Of a stretch of DNA of 64,000 nucleotides, positions 18,101-25,501 are shown piece after piece; the first letter of the stretch is position 1; each line of letters starts with the position of its first letter. The stretch covers positions 1,364,001-1,428,000 of the forward strand of contig NZ_JAGRPV010000001.1 in the NCBI RefSeq assembly GCF_030014955.1, written 5' to 3'. The position numbers and the translations under genes were made by a program. Origin of the DNA: Cohnella hashimotonis. Its GTDB lineage: Bacteria > Bacillota > Bacilli > Paenibacillales > Paenibacillaceae. The notes under the pieces are model-generated. The model did no database searches. It saw only the letters and a program-made list of their open reading frames with translations, and had not been told where the DNA came from.

Positions 18101-18619
18101 AACAAGATTGCGCCTGGCTCAATCGGCTGCGAGCAACTGGCCGACGGCGCTGTCAGCGCCAATAAATTACAGGACGAGAGCGTTAATAACGCGCATCTGG
18201 CGACCGGCGCCGTTACCTTCGACAAGCTCGCGCCAGAGGTTGGCGGTCTGCTCTCGGATCTGAGCGGCGCGCTCCAGACGACGAAGCTGCAGCTCGCGCA
18301 AACGGAGATCCAGCCTGCAACGCCGGCGCTTCCGATGCTTGCTGTCGCGGCGGCCGTTCCCGGCGTCGGTCTGGCATTCGGTCATGTCGACTATGCGTTT
18401 GGCGGCATTGAGGACCGCATCGAAGTTTCCGTCTCGTTCGAAGCTCCATACGCGGACGATGCGTATGTCGTCTTCGCGATGGCCGACCATCCGGGCTGCA
18501 TCTGCTCGCTGAAGGAGAAATCGGCGGATAAGGCGACGTTCGACGTCTGCCGCACGCGTCTGACACCCGCCCCGAACGGCCGCATCCAATGGCTGGCCGT
18601 CGGCAATAAAGCGAACTGA
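12146..18619 (+). CDS. giant decapeptide-repeat protein, putative spore-surface fibre (WIAG-tail-like)
   Basis: A 2157-residue protein. Residues 1-215 are basic at first (MKTSKSGKKKRPARKP) and then Ser/Thr-rich; no signal peptide or membrane segment is seen. From about residue 222 to 2035 it is built of ten-residue units, consensus L-A-[DEA]-[GN]-S-V-x4, as in LADGSVTSSKLAAGSVDAAA. About 166 units (12811-17790) keep exact register with no odd indel. The C-terminal ~120 residues are a separate domain ending in RIQWLAVGN, which recalls the WIAG-tail domain of Paenibacillus repeat proteins. This pattern suggests a solenoid or fibre, like phage tail fibres or exosporium filaments. ATG 12146 has GGGAAGGAG six bases upstream. 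Function is inferred. Confidence 0.75.
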   Translation: MKTSKSGKKKRPARKPLYFVDNPNQQELKWVEELRTEEQEKVGLHSAAPATEQQAPVSAEDVPAIRKESGITADQPPVSKEAAQPSLKRSTDEGQARRNTKYRPRIDGVPSDIFSPGPTNDFVTAEPLDNFAQTNEPNATFGSDEFVSVSETGVSASDVAKKEEAERDAAAPSNVTVSNQKTTANEAPSPAFNREARYDRLLEQRLPGKPKPLVYTDDLADASVAESKLAPRAVRTSHIDSEAVTTAQLADYAVSQIKLADRSVSGQKIAQETITGEHLAKNAVSGQKLRDKSVTGDKLKDGSITSEKLADRIISGDKLAERSIEAKHLSLSIITSELLQEQSITSDKIKRGSVLTENLAHESVDTAKLADGAVTGLKIRDGAIGAAKIAAGAIGAEHLTAGLILADHVANGTLQGKHIAAGAIGGDRLAKGAVNADQLADGAVNGAKIAERAVGPAHLAAGSVLADQLANGAVGSVHLADGAVIAPKIAGGAVQGPHIAPGAIEALHLGKGSVGGEQLAIGAVDTAAIRVNAVTADQLADGAVGGQQLAIRSVAAHHLNDHVVTSLKLAPESVTVEKLADLSVSGAKLADGSVTGAKIAAGAVSRPAIAKGAIGGSELADRAVGEVHLAAGSVRREAIQPGAVGPEQLAEGSVGHSKLAQDAIGAEQLRFGAVTGDALAEGAVSEHHLTNDSVGTDSLIAGSVTADKLAESSVTAGKLANDAVEARHLSVGSVNAAALAEGAITSEKLSEGSVTREALAERAVGWAQLDAMSVGEAQLQSEAVRGIHIGRGAVSLRHLSSDMLKIAALAESRIDAERIEEAAVTAYHLRSNAVTAEKLAAGSVTSDKLADGIVNEEKLADGAVTVDKLADASVTASSIANGAVGRVHLGSGAVGPGQLDPILLAAIAEAGAPIGAERLQANAIGAAQLQNGAVTSSKLAEGSVGSSALAEGSVTADKLAPGSVESAALAEDSVTSDKLASGSVGSSALAKGSVTFGKLAADSVDSAALADGSVVSSKLAAGSVGAFALADGSITSSKLASGSIDAAALAAGSVDASKLAADSVGTEAMADGSVTSNKLAVGSVDAAKLAAGSVTAGKLAAWSVESVSLVDGSVIASKLAAGSVNAAKLADGSVNEAKLADGSVTSSKLAEGSVDTAALADNSVNEAKLADGSVTANKLSAGSVDAAALADNSVDEAKLVDGSVTASKLAEGSVDAAALADNSVDEAKLADGSVTSSKLAEGSVDAAALAVNSVNEAKLADGSVTSSKLAEGSVDASALADNSVNEAKLADGSVTSSKLVAGSVDASALADNSVNEAKLADGSVTSSKLAAGSVDASALADNSVNESKLADGSVISSKLAAGSVDASALADNSVNEAKLADGSVTSSKLAAGSVESVALADNSVNEAKLADGSVNEAKLADGSVTANKLSAGSVESAALADNSVNEAKLADGSVNEAKLADGSVTANKLSAGSVESAALADNSVNEAKLADGSVTSSKLAASSVDAAALADNSVNELKLADGSVTSSKLAAGSVGATALANGSVYAEKLADGVVTTSKLAVGSVDSEVLADGSIISAKLADGIVTSRKLAAGSVGSSALADNSVNEAKLADGSVTTSKLAAGSVESWALADNSVNEAKLADGSVTTSKLAAGSVESWALADNSVNKEKLADGSVTTSKLAAGSVDSSALADNSVNEAKLADGAVTTSKLAAGSVDSSALADNSVNKEKLADGSVTTSKLAAGSVGSSALADNSVNEEKLADGSVTTSKLAAGSVDSSALADNSVNEEKLADGSVTTRKLAAGSVDSGALADNSVNEAKLADGAVTTSKLAAGSVESWALADNSVNEEKLADGSVTTSKLAAGSVDTSALADGSVTPEKLAVNFGAFALDAGSVTADKLAPGSVDTSAIAYFAVGTNHLENSAVTFDKLAAASVGNIHIEERSVDGGKLAEGSVNAGHISQGAIMAYHLSEGCVEREALGEWSVTANKIAPGSIGCEQLADGAVSANKLQDESVNNAHLATGAVTFDKLAPEVGGLLSDLSGALQTTKLQLAQTEIQPATPALPMLAVAAAVPGVGLAFGHVDYAFGGIEDRIEVSVSFEAPYADDAYVVFAMADHPGCICSLKEKSADKATFDVCRTRLTPAPNGRIQWLAVGNKAN
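12811..18240 (+). repeat. 30 bp coding repeats (about 180 units)
   Basis: The DNA repeats every 30 bases. From 12811 to about 17790 the GSV-coding triplets stay in one phase. A single-codon deletion between 17761 and 17818 (57 instead of 60 bases) shifts the last ~14 units. Units near the ends are divergent; those in the middle are nearly identical. Confidence 0.9.
15541..17760 (+). repeat. 90 bp higher-order repeats inside the giant gene
   Basis: Here three decapeptides form a 30-residue unit, LADNSVNEAK-LADGSVTSSK-LAAGSVDASA, repeated with very few changes in two blocks (about 15541-16740 and 16921-17760). This near-identity points to recent unequal exchange and probable length variation between strains. 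Confidence 0.85.
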
Positions 18620-18633
18620 TACGTGTCCGCTCG

Positions 18634-18670
18634 CAAGCCCTCGCCCCGCATACAGGCGGCGAGGGCTTTT
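18634..18670. terminator. terminator after the giant repeat gene
   Basis: AAGCCCTCGCC pairs with GGCGAGGGCTT around a 12-base loop, followed by TTTT. Confidence 0.88.
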
Positions 18671-18790
18671 CGCCGTCCCCCCTTTTTTCACAAATGGTAC
18701 GGGCTCTTGTCTCTCGTACAAGTGCCGTTGCGTATGGACACGTTGCACATATGATGTCCTGTACACTGCTGCCTGACAGGGGGGGATTCG

Positions 18791-19717
18791 ATGAAGCACC
18801 GGACCGGTAGCGGCAGACCCGCAAGTCCCAAGCGCATCCGGCAGCTTGTCCGCCGAAATCGGGCTCGCCCAGCTCGCCTGGGACGGGCGCCAGGCAAGGC
18901 ATCGCGCGCGGCGGCGACGCGTCCTGCGACTGATTCTCGCGCGCAAACGACCCGGACAGGCGCTCGCGGAGAGGAAGCGTGGCGGCCGCCCGCAGTATCG
19001 GTCATCATTCCGGTGATGAACGAGAAGCGGACGCTGGCGCGCGTCATCAGGGAAGCGTACCGCGTTCATCCGCGTACCGAAGTCATCGCCGTGCTAAACG
19101 GTTCCACCGACGGCTCCCTGGCCATCGCCCGTGCGAGCGGCGCGCGCGTCCTCGTATTCGACCGTCCTCTCGGCCATGACGTTGGCCGGGCCGTCGGCGC
19201 GCGTGAGGCGTCCGGCGACACGCTGCTGTTCATTGACGCCGATATGGTCATTCCCGCCGCCCGGCTGCGCGCGTTCGCGAACGCGATCGAACGGGGCACG
19301 GATATCGCCCTGAACGATTATTCCGGTCCGCGCAAGCGTCCGGTCGTACACAATGTCATCCTGGCGAAGCATGCGCTGAACGCGCTGCTCGGCAGGCCGG
19401 ATCTTGAGGGGGCGTCCATGACCGCGGTGCCTCATGCAATCAGCCGCCGCGCGTTGGCCGCGATCGGCGCGGAGGCGCTGGCGGTGCCGCCGCTCGCGAT
19501 GACGAAGGCGCTCCATGCCGGCATGACCGTCAAGCGGGTGCGGCATATCGACGTGGGCATGCTGAACAGGCCGCGGACGAAGCGCGAGCGTACAGGATCG
19601 CTCGAGCCGCTTATTATCGGGGATCATCTCGAGGCGATCGGCTGGTGGCTGAAGAGCGACGGAACCGCCGGGCAGCCGCCGCAAGAAACGACCCCGCGCG
19701 GAGGTGACGGCGCATGA
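18791..19717 (+). CDS. GT2-family glycosyltransferase with Arg-rich N-terminal tail
   Basis: A 308-residue protein. Residues 1-65 are strongly basic and disordered-looking ([19 protein letters not shown]). Residues about 70-290 form a GT-A fold of family 2: [14 protein letters not shown] begins the domain and [11 protein letters not shown] carries the metal-binding DxD. It lacks the usual NGSSDGT exactly but has [13 protein letters not shown]. It probably transfers a sugar in spore-surface glycan synthesis; donor and acceptor are unknown. It opens an operon of six overlapping or close genes reaching 24684. The start codon has a run of seven G five bases upstream. The next gene starts within its stop codon (ATGA). 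Confidence 0.75.
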   Translation: MKHRTGSGRPASPKRIRQLVRRNRARPARLGRAPGKASRAAATRPATDSRAQTTRTGARGEEAWRPPAVSVIIPVMNEKRTLARVIREAYRVHPRTEVIAVLNGSTDGSLAIARASGARVLVFDRPLGHDVGRAVGAREASGDTLLFIDADMVIPAARLRAFANAIERGTDIALNDYSGPRKRPVVHNVILAKHALNALLGRPDLEGASMTAVPHAISRRALAAIGAEALAVPPLAMTKALHAGMTVKRVRHIDVGMLNRPRTKRERTGSLEPLIIGDHLEAIGWWLKSDGTAGQPPQETTPRGGDGA

Positions 19718-20907
19718 GGAGAAGAACCGCTTTGAGAGGCGCCAGGCCCGCGCGAAAAAGAGTCTACCGACGTATAACCGCTGCGCGCGGACGTTTCTAT
19801 AAAGGAGTCACCAAAGGAGTTGCCAAAGGAGTCACCAAAGGAGTTGCCAAAAGATTTCTCAAAAGAGTCGCCAAAAGAGTTGTCAAAAGAGGCGTCGCTT
19901 CCGCGGATATGACGGGCAAGGACGCCATGCACTGGCGGCACGAAGGCGCAGTCGACGGCGCCGCGTGGCGCTCGGCCCATCCGGACGGCACACTCGAGGC
20001 GCTAAGCGATTACGCGCAGCGAACATGGGCGGAAAAAGCGAACCGACATGCGGAGGCAGGAGCTGCGGGGCGAATGCGGTTCTATCGATACGGCCCGGCT
20101 TATGCCGCCGGCATCCGTCAGGGCACCGGCATGGCGATGCAGCGCGAGCTGCTGCCTCTGCAGGGTTCGGCTTCCGCCGTCTTATATGCCAATGGCAGGG
20201 CGGCGCCGCTGCAGGCGGTGCTGGCCGAGCTTGAACGGCTGCCGCTCCAAGAGATTGTTGTCGTGCTGGGAGCGGATGCCGAGCCGGTGCTGGAGACGCT
20301 GCTGTCGCATCCCCGTATCGTCGTGGTCCATTCGCCGGCGGGGTATGAAAGTCCGCATGCGGCCCGCGCGGCCGGCGCGAGGCTGACGGGCGCGGACACC
20401 GTGCTGTTCGCGGACGGCGCGAAACTCTGCCCGGCGAGACTGCTTGGCGCGCTGCTCGTGCGGACGGACGCAGGCACGGATGCGGCGCTCAGCGACAGAA
20501 CGTCGCACGAGGGATCTTTCGACCGCAGAGGCGAAGCCTCCTGGCTGCGGGAGTTCCTCAACGTTTCTCTTGGCAGACCGGATCTTCGCGCCGACGCCAT
20601 CGGCGGCGTACCCTTCGCCTTGTCGCGGCGGGCGATCGACGCGATCGGAACGGAAGCGCTCGGGATTCCCGCGAGAGCGCAGGCGGCCGCGCTTGTCCTG
20701 GGATTGCGCGTATCGGTGTGCGACGGCGTTCCCTTCTCGGGAGAGCGGGATGTGCCGGTGTCCGCCGGAAGCGATCATACGGCGGCTTGGCGGGACTGCT
20801 TGTCGATGCGGGGCGCGAGACTGGGCTTCCCGGATCATAAGCGCAACCGCCAGGCGATCGGAGGGGGAGGCCTTGTTACGGACGACAGTGGTTATCCCCA
20901 GCTTTAA
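19714..20907 (+). CDS. GT2-like protein with Lys/Arg tetrapeptide repeats
   Basis: A 397-residue protein. The N-terminus is basic ([20 protein letters not shown]), then eight tetrapeptides ([32 protein letters not shown]). A linker with [14 protein letters not shown] near residue 130 recalls the glycine-aromatic motif in neighbouring enzymes. Residues about 150-370 resemble the GT2 domain of the upstream gene ([20 protein letters not shown] matches its [20 protein letters not shown]), but the first strand has [19 protein letters not shown] in place of the usual nucleotide site, so activity is uncertain. It overlaps both neighbours, by four and 35 bases. Confidence 0.65.
   Translation: MRRRTALRGARPARKRVYRRITAARGRFYKGVTKGVAKGVTKGVAKRFLKRVAKRVVKRGVASADMTGKDAMHWRHEGAVDGAAWRSAHPDGTLEALSDYAQRTWAEKANRHAEAGAAGRMRFYRYGPAYAAGIRQGTGMAMQRELLPLQGSASAVLYANGRAAPLQAVLAELERLPLQEIVVVLGADAEPVLETLLSHPRIVVVHSPAGYESPHAARAAGARLTGADTVLFADGAKLCPARLLGALLVRTDAGTDAALSDRTSHEGSFDRRGEASWLREFLNVSLGRPDLRADAIGGVPFALSRRAIDAIGTEALGIPARAQAAALVLGLRVSVCDGVPFSGERDVPVSAGSDHTAAWRDCLSMRGARLGFPDHKRNRQAIGGGGLVTDDSGYPQL
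19801..19896 (+). repeat. 12 bp coding repeat (eight units)
   Basis: AAAGGAGTCACC and AAAGGAGTTGCC alternate twice, followed by four AAAAGA-headed variants. The array codes a Lys/Arg-rich tetrapeptide series near the N-terminus of the gene at 19714. Confidence 0.9.
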
Positions 20908-21532
20908 CCGTTCCGAGCGTCTGGCGGCGTGCATTCGTGCCGTCCGGCAGCATGCCGTGCGCGCGGTGGATATGATCGTGGTCGCTGTGGGACGTTCGCC
21001 GGAAACGGCAGCCTGGTGCGTAAGAAGCGGCATCGCTTATATTGCGCTGCCCGGCGCAATCGGGTTGGCCGAAGCCTGCAACAGAGGGCTGCGGCTCGCG
21101 GCGACGGACCGTATTGTTCTGCTCGCGGAAGATTGGATCGTCCTTCCCGGCTGGCTGTCTGCGGTCGAGGAGGCGCTCGGCGCAGGAGGTCGCGGAGGGG
21201 TAGCTATACTTCCGGGCTCGCCCGAGGATGCCTTTAACGGGACGAGCGCCCTCGAGGCGTACAACGGCGGGGCTTGCCTTGCGATGCGCAGGCAGGCAAT
21301 GGAGCAGATCGGGCTGCTGGATACCCGGTTTCGCAGCGGGGCTTGGGCATTCGCGGATTATGCGCTGCGCGCAAGGCTGAACGGATGCGATCCGCAGCCT
21401 GTAAGCGGGCAGATCGTCCGCCGCTCCGACGGAGCCGATCACGGCGAAGGGGACGATTTTATCGGGGCTATGGCGCTGGACAGGCGGGCGTTTGCCGAGA
21501 AATGGAGTCTGGATTCGCTCGCGAAAATCTGA
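20873..21532 (+). CDS. GT2-family glycosyltransferase (short)
   Basis: A 219-residue GT-A enzyme made almost only of the family 2 domain: [20 protein letters not shown] at the start, VLLAEDWIVLPGW in place of the DxD loop (here AED), and AYNGGACLAMRRQAMEQIG in the acceptor half, where such proteins usually have GACM-R. The frame is open for 143 codons upstream, but that part lies inside the previous gene; TTG 20873 has GGAGGGGGAGG just before it and begins at the conserved strand. There is no basic tail. It overlaps the previous gene by 35 bases and is 13 bases from the next, so it is part of the same operon. Confidence 0.75.
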   Translation: MLRTTVVIPSFNRSERLAACIRAVRQHAVRAVDMIVVAVGRSPETAAWCVRSGIAYIALPGAIGLAEACNRGLRLAATDRIVLLAEDWIVLPGWLSAVEEALGAGGRGGVAILPGSPEDAFNGTSALEAYNGGACLAMRRQAMEQIGLLDTRFRSGAWAFADYALRARLNGCDPQPVSGQIVRRSDGADHGEGDDFIGAMALDRRAFAEKWSLDSLAKI

Positions 21533-21545
21533 AGGAGGGGTGGCC

Positions 21546-22271
21546 TTGAAAGCCGTAATATTGGCAGGCGGCTCAGGAACGCGGCTGAAGCCGCTCACGT
21601 ATTGGACGAACAAGCATTTGCTGCCCGTCGGCAGGTATCCGATGATCTGCTACGGCATCGCGCGGCTGCGCGAGGCCGGGGTCAGGGATATCGTGCTCGT
21701 GACGGGGCGCAGCTCGCTCGGCGGCTTCGTCGAGGTGCTGGGCAGCGGTCGGGACTGGGGCGTTTCGATCGTATACCGGGTGCAGGAGGAGGCGGGCGGC
21801 ATCGCGCAAGCGCTGGAGCTGGCGCGCCCGATGCTGCATCCGGGCGAGAAGTTCGCGGTGCTGCTCGGGGACAATTTATTCTCTGAGTCGGTCGCGCCGT
21901 ACTTCGACGATTTCCAGCGCCAGGCGGAAGGTGCGATGGTCCTTCTTTACCCGGTGGACGATCCGCGCCGCTACGGCGTTCCCGAGATGGATGAAGCGGG
22001 AGGCAAGATCCTGCACATTGAAGAAAAGCCGGAGCATCCCGCCTCCTCTTACTGCGTGACGGGCCTTTACATGTATCACAGTGACGTGTTCGACATCATC
22101 GACGGGATCAAGCCCTCGCAGCGCGGCGAGCTGGAGATCACGGACGTGAACAACGCCTACGCCCATGCGGGCAAGCTGACGTTCCGCGAGCTGTCGGGCT
22201 GGTGGAACGACGCGGGAACCTTCGAATCGCTCGAGGAAGCGAGCGGGAAGCTGAAGGGCGTCTTGCCTTGA
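21546..22271 (+). CDS. sugar-1-phosphate nucleotidyltransferase (RmlA/SpsI-like)
   Basis: A 241-residue nucleotidyltransferase. Such enzymes join a sugar 1-phosphate and an NTP to give a nucleotide sugar and pyrophosphate in the cytosol. KAVILAGGSGTRLKPLTYWT is the nucleotide-binding loop; LLPVGRYPMICY, VLLGDNLFSE and HIEEKPEHPAS are the other family motifs. The length matches short glucose-1-phosphate thymidylyltransferases such as SpsI of the Bacillus spore polysaccharide genes. TTG 21546 is supported by GAAGGAGGGG. No rmlB/rmlC partner is in the window, so the product may be used directly or by enzymes elsewhere. Confidence 0.85.
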   Translation: MKAVILAGGSGTRLKPLTYWTNKHLLPVGRYPMICYGIARLREAGVRDIVLVTGRSSLGGFVEVLGSGRDWGVSIVYRVQEEAGGIAQALELARPMLHPGEKFAVLLGDNLFSESVAPYFDDFQRQAEGAMVLLYPVDDPRRYGVPEMDEAGGKILHIEEKPEHPASSYCVTGLYMYHSDVFDIIDGIKPSQRGELEITDVNNAYAHAGKLTFRELSGWWNDAGTFESLEEASGKLKGVLP

Positions 22272-23272
22272 AAAGGATCGCCCGCGGGCGCGGCGGAGCG
22301 GCCTTGAGGCGATCTAAAGCGGTATCCCGCAGGGGCAAATGGAGCGGCAGGCGAGGCGTAGGCGGTCCCGGGCGCAAGGGGCGGATGCGGCGCAGGAAGC
22401 TGCGGCCCTCGGTCCGAGCCGCTAACGAAACGCAGCAGCGGGAGTCCCCCGGCTATGACGAAGGCTACCGGGAGGGTCTTTACGATGGCGGCGAGCGCTT
22501 GCTCGAGGCCGCCTTGCCGGGCGACCGGATCGTGCCCGACATCTCGGTGGCCGAGGTTCTCGCAGCGGGAATTCCTCACGTGCTGACGCGAAGCATTCGA
22601 TTGCTCGGTCCGCAGGAGCTATGCAACGAGCTGGAAGACGCACTCGCGAGCGGTCGGCCGTACAGTGTCGTCCGGCTGGGAGACGGGGAACTGCTCACGC
22701 TGGCCCAGGATACGTTAAAGCCGGCGGCGGAGATCGCTCGGGAAAGTCCTTTTCTCTCGTATGCAGGGGTAGCTGCGCCGGACAGCGCAGCCAGAGACGT
22801 ACTCGCGGCAGCCATTCGCAGAGCGACGGTCGTCGGCGTGCCGCTGTCGCGCAGACCGAACTACCAGCCGCTGCTGTTCGAGGCGCTCCGGCGCAACGGC
22901 GTACCGCCGGAGTCGCTGCGCCTAACGAGTTCTATGGTCAATTATGCGCTGCACGAGTCGGGCCTTTTGATGAGGCTAGCCGCCGGCAAGCGGATCGTCA
23001 TCGTCGGCAACAGCGCGGAGGCGCTGGCGCGCGCGCTGCGCGGCGCCGGTCTCGAGGTCGTCCATACGGTCGTGCCGGTGGACGGCGTCGCGGATTATGC
23101 CAGCGCCGTGGAACGGGCGGCCGCCGTGCCGTTCGATCTGGCGCTCGTGTCCGCGGGCGTCGCGGCGGTCCCGATCTGCGTCTTGCTGGCCGAGCGGACC
23201 GGCAAAGCCGCCTTCGACTTCGGCCATATGGCAGACAGGCTGGGCGGGACGGCAACGCCCGCGGGAGAATAG
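22268..23272 (+). CDS. GT-D fold (DUF1792-type) glycosyltransferase with Arg-rich and GYxxG tail
   Basis: A 334-residue protein. Residues 1-55 are Arg-rich (GRMRRRKLRPSVR), then GYDEGYREGLYDGG with a four-residue period. Residues about 105-325 match the GT-D fold: PYSVVRLGDGELLTL has the family's R-x-GDGE signature, and GKRIVIVGNSAEALARAL a second Rossmann-like strand. GT-D enzymes known from streptococci add hexoses to glycosylated serine-rich surface proteins. The start is TTG 22268, overlapping the previous stop as TTGA; its ribosome site (AAGGGCG) is weak, so coupling is likely. Confidence 0.75.
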   Translation: MKRIARGRGGAALRRSKAVSRRGKWSGRRGVGGPGRKGRMRRRKLRPSVRAANETQQRESPGYDEGYREGLYDGGERLLEAALPGDRIVPDISVAEVLAAGIPHVLTRSIRLLGPQELCNELEDALASGRPYSVVRLGDGELLTLAQDTLKPAAEIARESPFLSYAGVAAPDSAARDVLAAAIRRATVVGVPLSRRPNYQPLLFEALRRNGVPPESLRLTSSMVNYALHESGLLMRLAAGKRIVIVGNSAEALARALRGAGLEVVHTVVPVDGVADYASAVERAAAVPFDLALVSAGVAAVPICVLLAERTGKAAFDFGHMADRLGGTATPAGE

Positions 23273-23316
23273 CGTCGGGACGACGCTTCAGTCTTCAGGA
23301 AAGGAGGCAGGCGCAG

Positions 23317-24684
23317 ATGGTTAAAAATCGGGTCTCTCGCGGAGGCAGGCGCGCCATTCGGCCGCGATCCCGGCGCAGCGCAGCACGCGTCCGGGCCACT
23401 CCGGGCTATCAGGACGGTTACGGCAACGGATATCGCGAAGGCGTACAGGCGGGACTTGCGAGCTTCGACACGCTTTTCGACGGCACGAGTATTATCATTC
23501 CTACCTATAATCAACGGGAGCTGCTCGCGAAGTGCATGAACAGCATCGTGCGGCATACGGAGCCTTCCTACGAAATCATCGTCATCGACAACGGCTCGAC
23601 CGACGGGACTGCCGAATATTTGGCGAGACTCGGCGGGGCCGTGCGGTACCGGGTTATGGAACGTAATTTGGGCTTTGCCGGCGCCTGCAATATCGGACTC
23701 ATGATGGCAAAGGGACGGACGTTGATGCTGCTGAACAACGACACCCTCGTCACTGAAAACTGGCTGGATCAATTGCTCGCATGTCTGAACAGCGATCCTG
23801 GGATCGGCATGGTGGGGCCGGTGACGAACTTCATTAGCGGCGAACAACAGATTCCGGTTCCGTATACGGATATCGACGACATGCAGTCGTTCGCGTCAAA
23901 CTTCAACCGTCTCGACCCCACTCGTTGGCAGGATACGGACCGGCTCGTCGGCTTCTGCGTGCTGATGCGGCGGGAGACGTTTCTGAAAATCGGCTATCTG
24001 GACGAAGGCTTCGAGCTCGGCAACTTCGAGGACGACGACTGGGACATTCGCGTGCGGCTGCTCGGCCAACGTCTCGTGATCGCGGGCGACACGTTCATCC
24101 ACCACTTCGGAAGCGTCAGCATCCGGGCGCTGGGCGACGGGTTCCTCCGCATTCATACGGCAAACGAGCGCTACTATCTAGATAAATGGCGGGGCTGGCA
24201 GCAGTACGCGGGCATCGTCGCTTCCACGTCTGCAGCGGATGAGCGCGCGGAGGCGCTGGGGATCAGCGAGCTGTTTCCAAATGGCGTCGCCGTTCGGGCT
24301 GCGGATGCCGACGTCTATTGGGTGGAAGGCGGCTTGCGCAGGCTCGTCACGGGCGTACTGCCGTTCGAGGCCGTCAAGCTCTCGCGCATCGATATGCGCC
24401 GATGGCCCGTCGGGGACCCGATCGAAGCGGCGGAGGCGGCTTTCCGCTGGCACGGCAAGGACGCCGAGCCGGTAGACGGACGGGCGTGCGCCGTCGCGCT
24501 GCTGCCGGACGGGACCGCCTATCATCTGGAGGGCGATATGGCCCGGCGCGTGCTCGGTCCCGCCGCGCTCAAGAGCTGGAATCTTCACCTTAAGCCGATG
24601 GCGGAGGTATCGGAGGGCGCGCTTGCCGGATGGCGCAGAGGCGCGCCGATCATCGCGCTGCCGAAGCTGCTTCAAGCGTTGTAA
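23317..24684 (+). CDS. GT2 glycosyltransferase with Arg-rich/GYxxG tail and C-terminal module
   Basis: A 455-residue three-part protein. Residues 1-30 are Arg-rich and are followed by GYQDGYGNGYREGVQAG, a clean four-residue period. Residues about 55-300 are a GT2 domain (SIIIPTYNQRELLAKCMNSI, VIDNGSTDGTAEYL, LMLLNNDTLV, NFEDDDWDIRVRL), close to rhamnosyl or spore-polysaccharide transferases. Residues about 320-455 hold two copies of a small module (VYWVEGGLRRLV and AYHLEGDMARRVL) like a domain seen in secreted proteins; a related copy ends the GT4 enzyme at 36815. AAAGGAGG lies before ATG 23317. It is the last gene of the operon. Confidence 0.8.
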   Translation: MVKNRVSRGGRRAIRPRSRRSAARVRATPGYQDGYGNGYREGVQAGLASFDTLFDGTSIIIPTYNQRELLAKCMNSIVRHTEPSYEIIVIDNGSTDGTAEYLARLGGAVRYRVMERNLGFAGACNIGLMMAKGRTLMLLNNDTLVTENWLDQLLACLNSDPGIGMVGPVTNFISGEQQIPVPYTDIDDMQSFASNFNRLDPTRWQDTDRLVGFCVLMRRETFLKIGYLDEGFELGNFEDDDWDIRVRLLGQRLVIAGDTFIHHFGSVSIRALGDGFLRIHTANERYYLDKWRGWQQYAGIVASTSAADERAEALGISELFPNGVAVRAADADVYWVEGGLRRLVTGVLPFEAVKLSRIDMRRWPVGDPIEAAEAAFRWHGKDAEPVDGRACAVALLPDGTAYHLEGDMARRVLGPAALKSWNLHLKPMAEVSEGALAGWRRGAPIIALPKLLQAL

Positions 24685-24688
24685 ACGA

Positions 24689-24945
24689 CTGTGCGGATGA
24701 GTGCGTGCGGGAAGGTGACAGGGCGATTAAGCGCGCGTGGGAAAGTGACGGCGCGGATAAACGCGTACGGGAAAGTGGCGGGACGCATAAGCGCGTGCGG
24801 GAAGTGAAGGTGCGGATGAGCGCGTGCGGAAAGTGACGGTGCGGATGAGCGTGTGCGCAAAGTGACGGTGCGGATGAGCGTGTGCGCAAAGTGACGGTGC
24901 GGATGAGCGCGTGCGCAAAGTGACGGTGCGGATAAGCGATATGGC
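24689..24945. repeat. 29-31 bp tandem repeats, non-coding
   Basis: About nine units. The last copies, at 24841, 24870 and 24899, are exactly 29 bases apart (GCGGATGAGCGTGTGCGCAA, then AGTGACGGT); earlier units vary. The array lies between the last gene of the operon and its terminator, so it would be transcribed. A long minus-strand frame across it is a by-product of the repeat. Confidence 0.85.
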
Positions 24946-24955
24946 GGAATGCGAG

Positions 24956-24988
24956 GCGAGCCGAGGCGATCGGCTCGCTTTTTGGCTT
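24956..24988 (+). terminator. terminator of the 18.8-24.7 kb operon
   Basis: GCGAGCCGA and TCGGCTCGC form a nine-base stem with loop GGCGA, followed by TTTTTGGCTTTT. The rest of the gap to 25183 shows no gene. Confidence 0.82.
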
Positions 24989-25183
24989 TTAAGGCCTTAT
25001 ATGCGCTTGAAGATGGAAGTTTCGCCATGTCGCCTAGACTCCATTTTCCCATAAGCGAGAGGTCTTCGTGTGGCAAACGGGCAAGCGCCGCATAAGATGT
25101 TGGAGGCATGAAACAACGCCGAACGGCACGAATACGATGGGCACGTACACGATGGCAATGAGCGGAGGCGGGGAGGCGGAACC

Positions 25184-25471
25184 ATGCAAGATTTGTTGAC
25201 CGAAGTGGCGGTTCACCTGTCCCATTCCCACCAGCATATGGCACGCATTATGGATGCGAAACGTCAGGTCGCGGTCCGGATGTCGCAGATGGTCACGGCT
25301 ATACCGGATATGCACCCCGAATTAAGCGGATTGGACGGACTGCTGGAGGGTTCGGCCGACGTCACCAAAAATATTATCGCTTATGTGGTCGGACTGGCCG
25401 ATATGCACGACGCGCTGGCGGACAGCCTCGAGCAGATCGTGAAGGCGGCGAACATTCCCGACGAGGAATAA
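25184..25471 (+). CDS. small helical protein of the glycan locus (paralogue 1)
   Basis: A 95-residue, probably all-helical cytosolic protein of unknown function. It has no signal peptide or cysteines. The stretch HSHQHMARIMDAKRQVAVRM carries a motif (Q-x-x-MA-x-[IM]-[LM]-[DE]-[AS]) that recurs in the two following genes. Similar Paenibacillus proteins have, as I recall, been labelled nucleoside-diphosphate-sugar epimerase; nothing here supports that, since there is no Rossmann motif and it is far too short. GGGGAGGCGG lies before the start. It opens a three- or four-gene operon within the glycan locus and may be structural. Confidence 0.7.
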   Translation: MQDLLTEVAVHLSHSHQHMARIMDAKRQVAVRMSQMVTAIPDMHPELSGLDGLLEGSADVTKNIIAYVVGLADMHDALADSLEQIVKAANIPDEE

Positions 25472-25501
25472 CGGGCGGACTTCGCAGGGAGGAGATCGGC
25501 G

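Noticed and set aside
18748..18756. CATATGATG before the GT2 gene at 18791 as a sigma-K -10 box
   Set aside because: No AC dinucleotide at the correct -35 distance; such nonamers are expected by chance about once per 2 kb per strand.
24689..24945. A CRISPR array at the 29 bp repeats
   Set aside because: Units are directly adjacent with no unique spacers, and no cas genes are present.
24672..25244. A 190-codon minus-strand frame over the 29 bp repeats
   Set aside because: The sequence is His/Arg/Ser repeats that follow the DNA period; there is no ribosome site, and it runs across a terminator.
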